Assembly: GCA_964439725.1 (NCBI GenBank)
Contig: CAYTPY010000049.1
Location: forward strand, 1 to 14,236
Origin: Croceibacterium_A sp964439725
GTDB lineage: Bacteria > Pseudomonadota > Alphaproteobacteria > Sphingomonadales > Sphingomonadaceae
Reading direction: 5' to 3'
Length of the DNA stretch: 14,236 bases
Position numbers and translations under genes: made by a program. How positions within the stretch are numbered: the stretch's first letter is position 1; every line of letters begins with the position of its first letter. Below are positions 14,113-14,236 of the stretch, piece by piece. The notes beneath the pieces were generated by a model. That model saw only the letters and a list, made by a program, of their open reading frames with translations, was not told the DNA's origin and made no database searches.

Positions 14113-14236
14113 GCTCATAGCTTTGTAAGATCAGGCCGTTAGGCCGTCAGGTTACGCAGCGAGAGCAAGTGCTTCGTTGTCGTTGGCACTTGTGGGTTTT
14201 GAGCCTTTAACGGGTTACTCAGCCCGGGCGAAAACA
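14113..14236 (-). ncRNA. ssrA: tmRNA (alphaproteobacterial two-piece type), tag-coding part, cut by window edge
   Basis: On the minus strand, codons at 14187-14155 read ANDNEALALAA and end in TAA (14154-14152), a typical alphaproteobacterial ssrA degradation tag beginning with the resume codon GCC. Just upstream, an H-type pseudoknot can be drawn: CGGG (14226-14223) with CCCG (14214-14211), and TGAGT (14221-14217) with GCTCA (14204-14200), matching PK1 that precedes the tag in all tmRNAs. After the stop a small hairpin GGCC-TAAC-GGCC (14145-14134) follows. tmRNA with SmpB rescues stalled ribosomes and marks the nascent chain for proteolysis. In alphaproteobacteria the gene is permuted and the RNA is cut into an acceptor and a coding piece; the acceptor piece is expected upstream, beyond base 14236. 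No T-arm/CCA end is seen downstream, as expected for the permuted form. The 3' end given is approximate. Confidence 0.88.

Overview
The window is ordinary, GC-rich chromosomal DNA of an alphaproteobacterium, most likely a sphingomonad (Sphingomonadales: Sphingomonas, Novosphingobium or Erythrobacter relatives). The basis is the tmRNA tag ANDNEALALAA at the right edge, an HWE-type histidine kinase, a TonB receptor beside a secreted WEGN-motif protein, and an arginine-succinyltransferase cluster carrying an M20 hydrolase. No transposase, integrase, CRISPR array, phage gene or tRNA was seen.

Layout. Positions 2-547 are the 3' end of a TonB-dependent receptor gene. It converges, across a perfect 12-bp hairpin, on a secreted protein of unknown function (592-1689, minus). 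A second secreted unknown diverges from that (1864-2370, plus). Next come rnk (2601-3017) and a 58-residue gene coupled to it by an ATGA overlap. An acetylserotonin-type O-methyltransferase (3287-4312) runs tail to tail into a membrane HWE sensor kinase (4316-5299, minus). rsmA/ksgA (5530-6387) overlaps a lipid/diacylglycerol-kinase-family gene (6384-7238), which converges with a 4-base stop overlap on malate synthase G, glcB (7235-9343, minus). Divergent from glcB is a three-gene operon with 4-base overlaps: M20 hydrolase, astA, astB (9438-12897). Then come a 78-residue membrane protein (13008-13244) and, abutting it tail to tail, an L,D-transpeptidase-family lipoprotein (13245-13919, minus). 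The right end (about 14113-14236, minus) is the tag-coding part of ssrA (tmRNA), cut by the window edge.

How the genes work together. AstA and AstB catalyse the first two steps of arginine catabolism by the succinyl pathway. The M20 zinc hydrolase translated with them is a candidate for the final desuccinylation, normally done by the unrelated M14 enzyme AstE; this is inference. astC, astD and astE are not in the window. GlcB condenses glyoxylate with acetyl-CoA. RsmA, Rnk and tmRNA are housekeeping functions in ribosome maturation, nucleotide/transcription control and ribosome rescue. The HWE kinase has no response-regulator partner here.

No wholly new multi-gene system is evident. The items most worth following are the M20-astA-astB operon with an apparent leaderless promoter, the tmRNA tag segment, and the small gene coupled to rnk.
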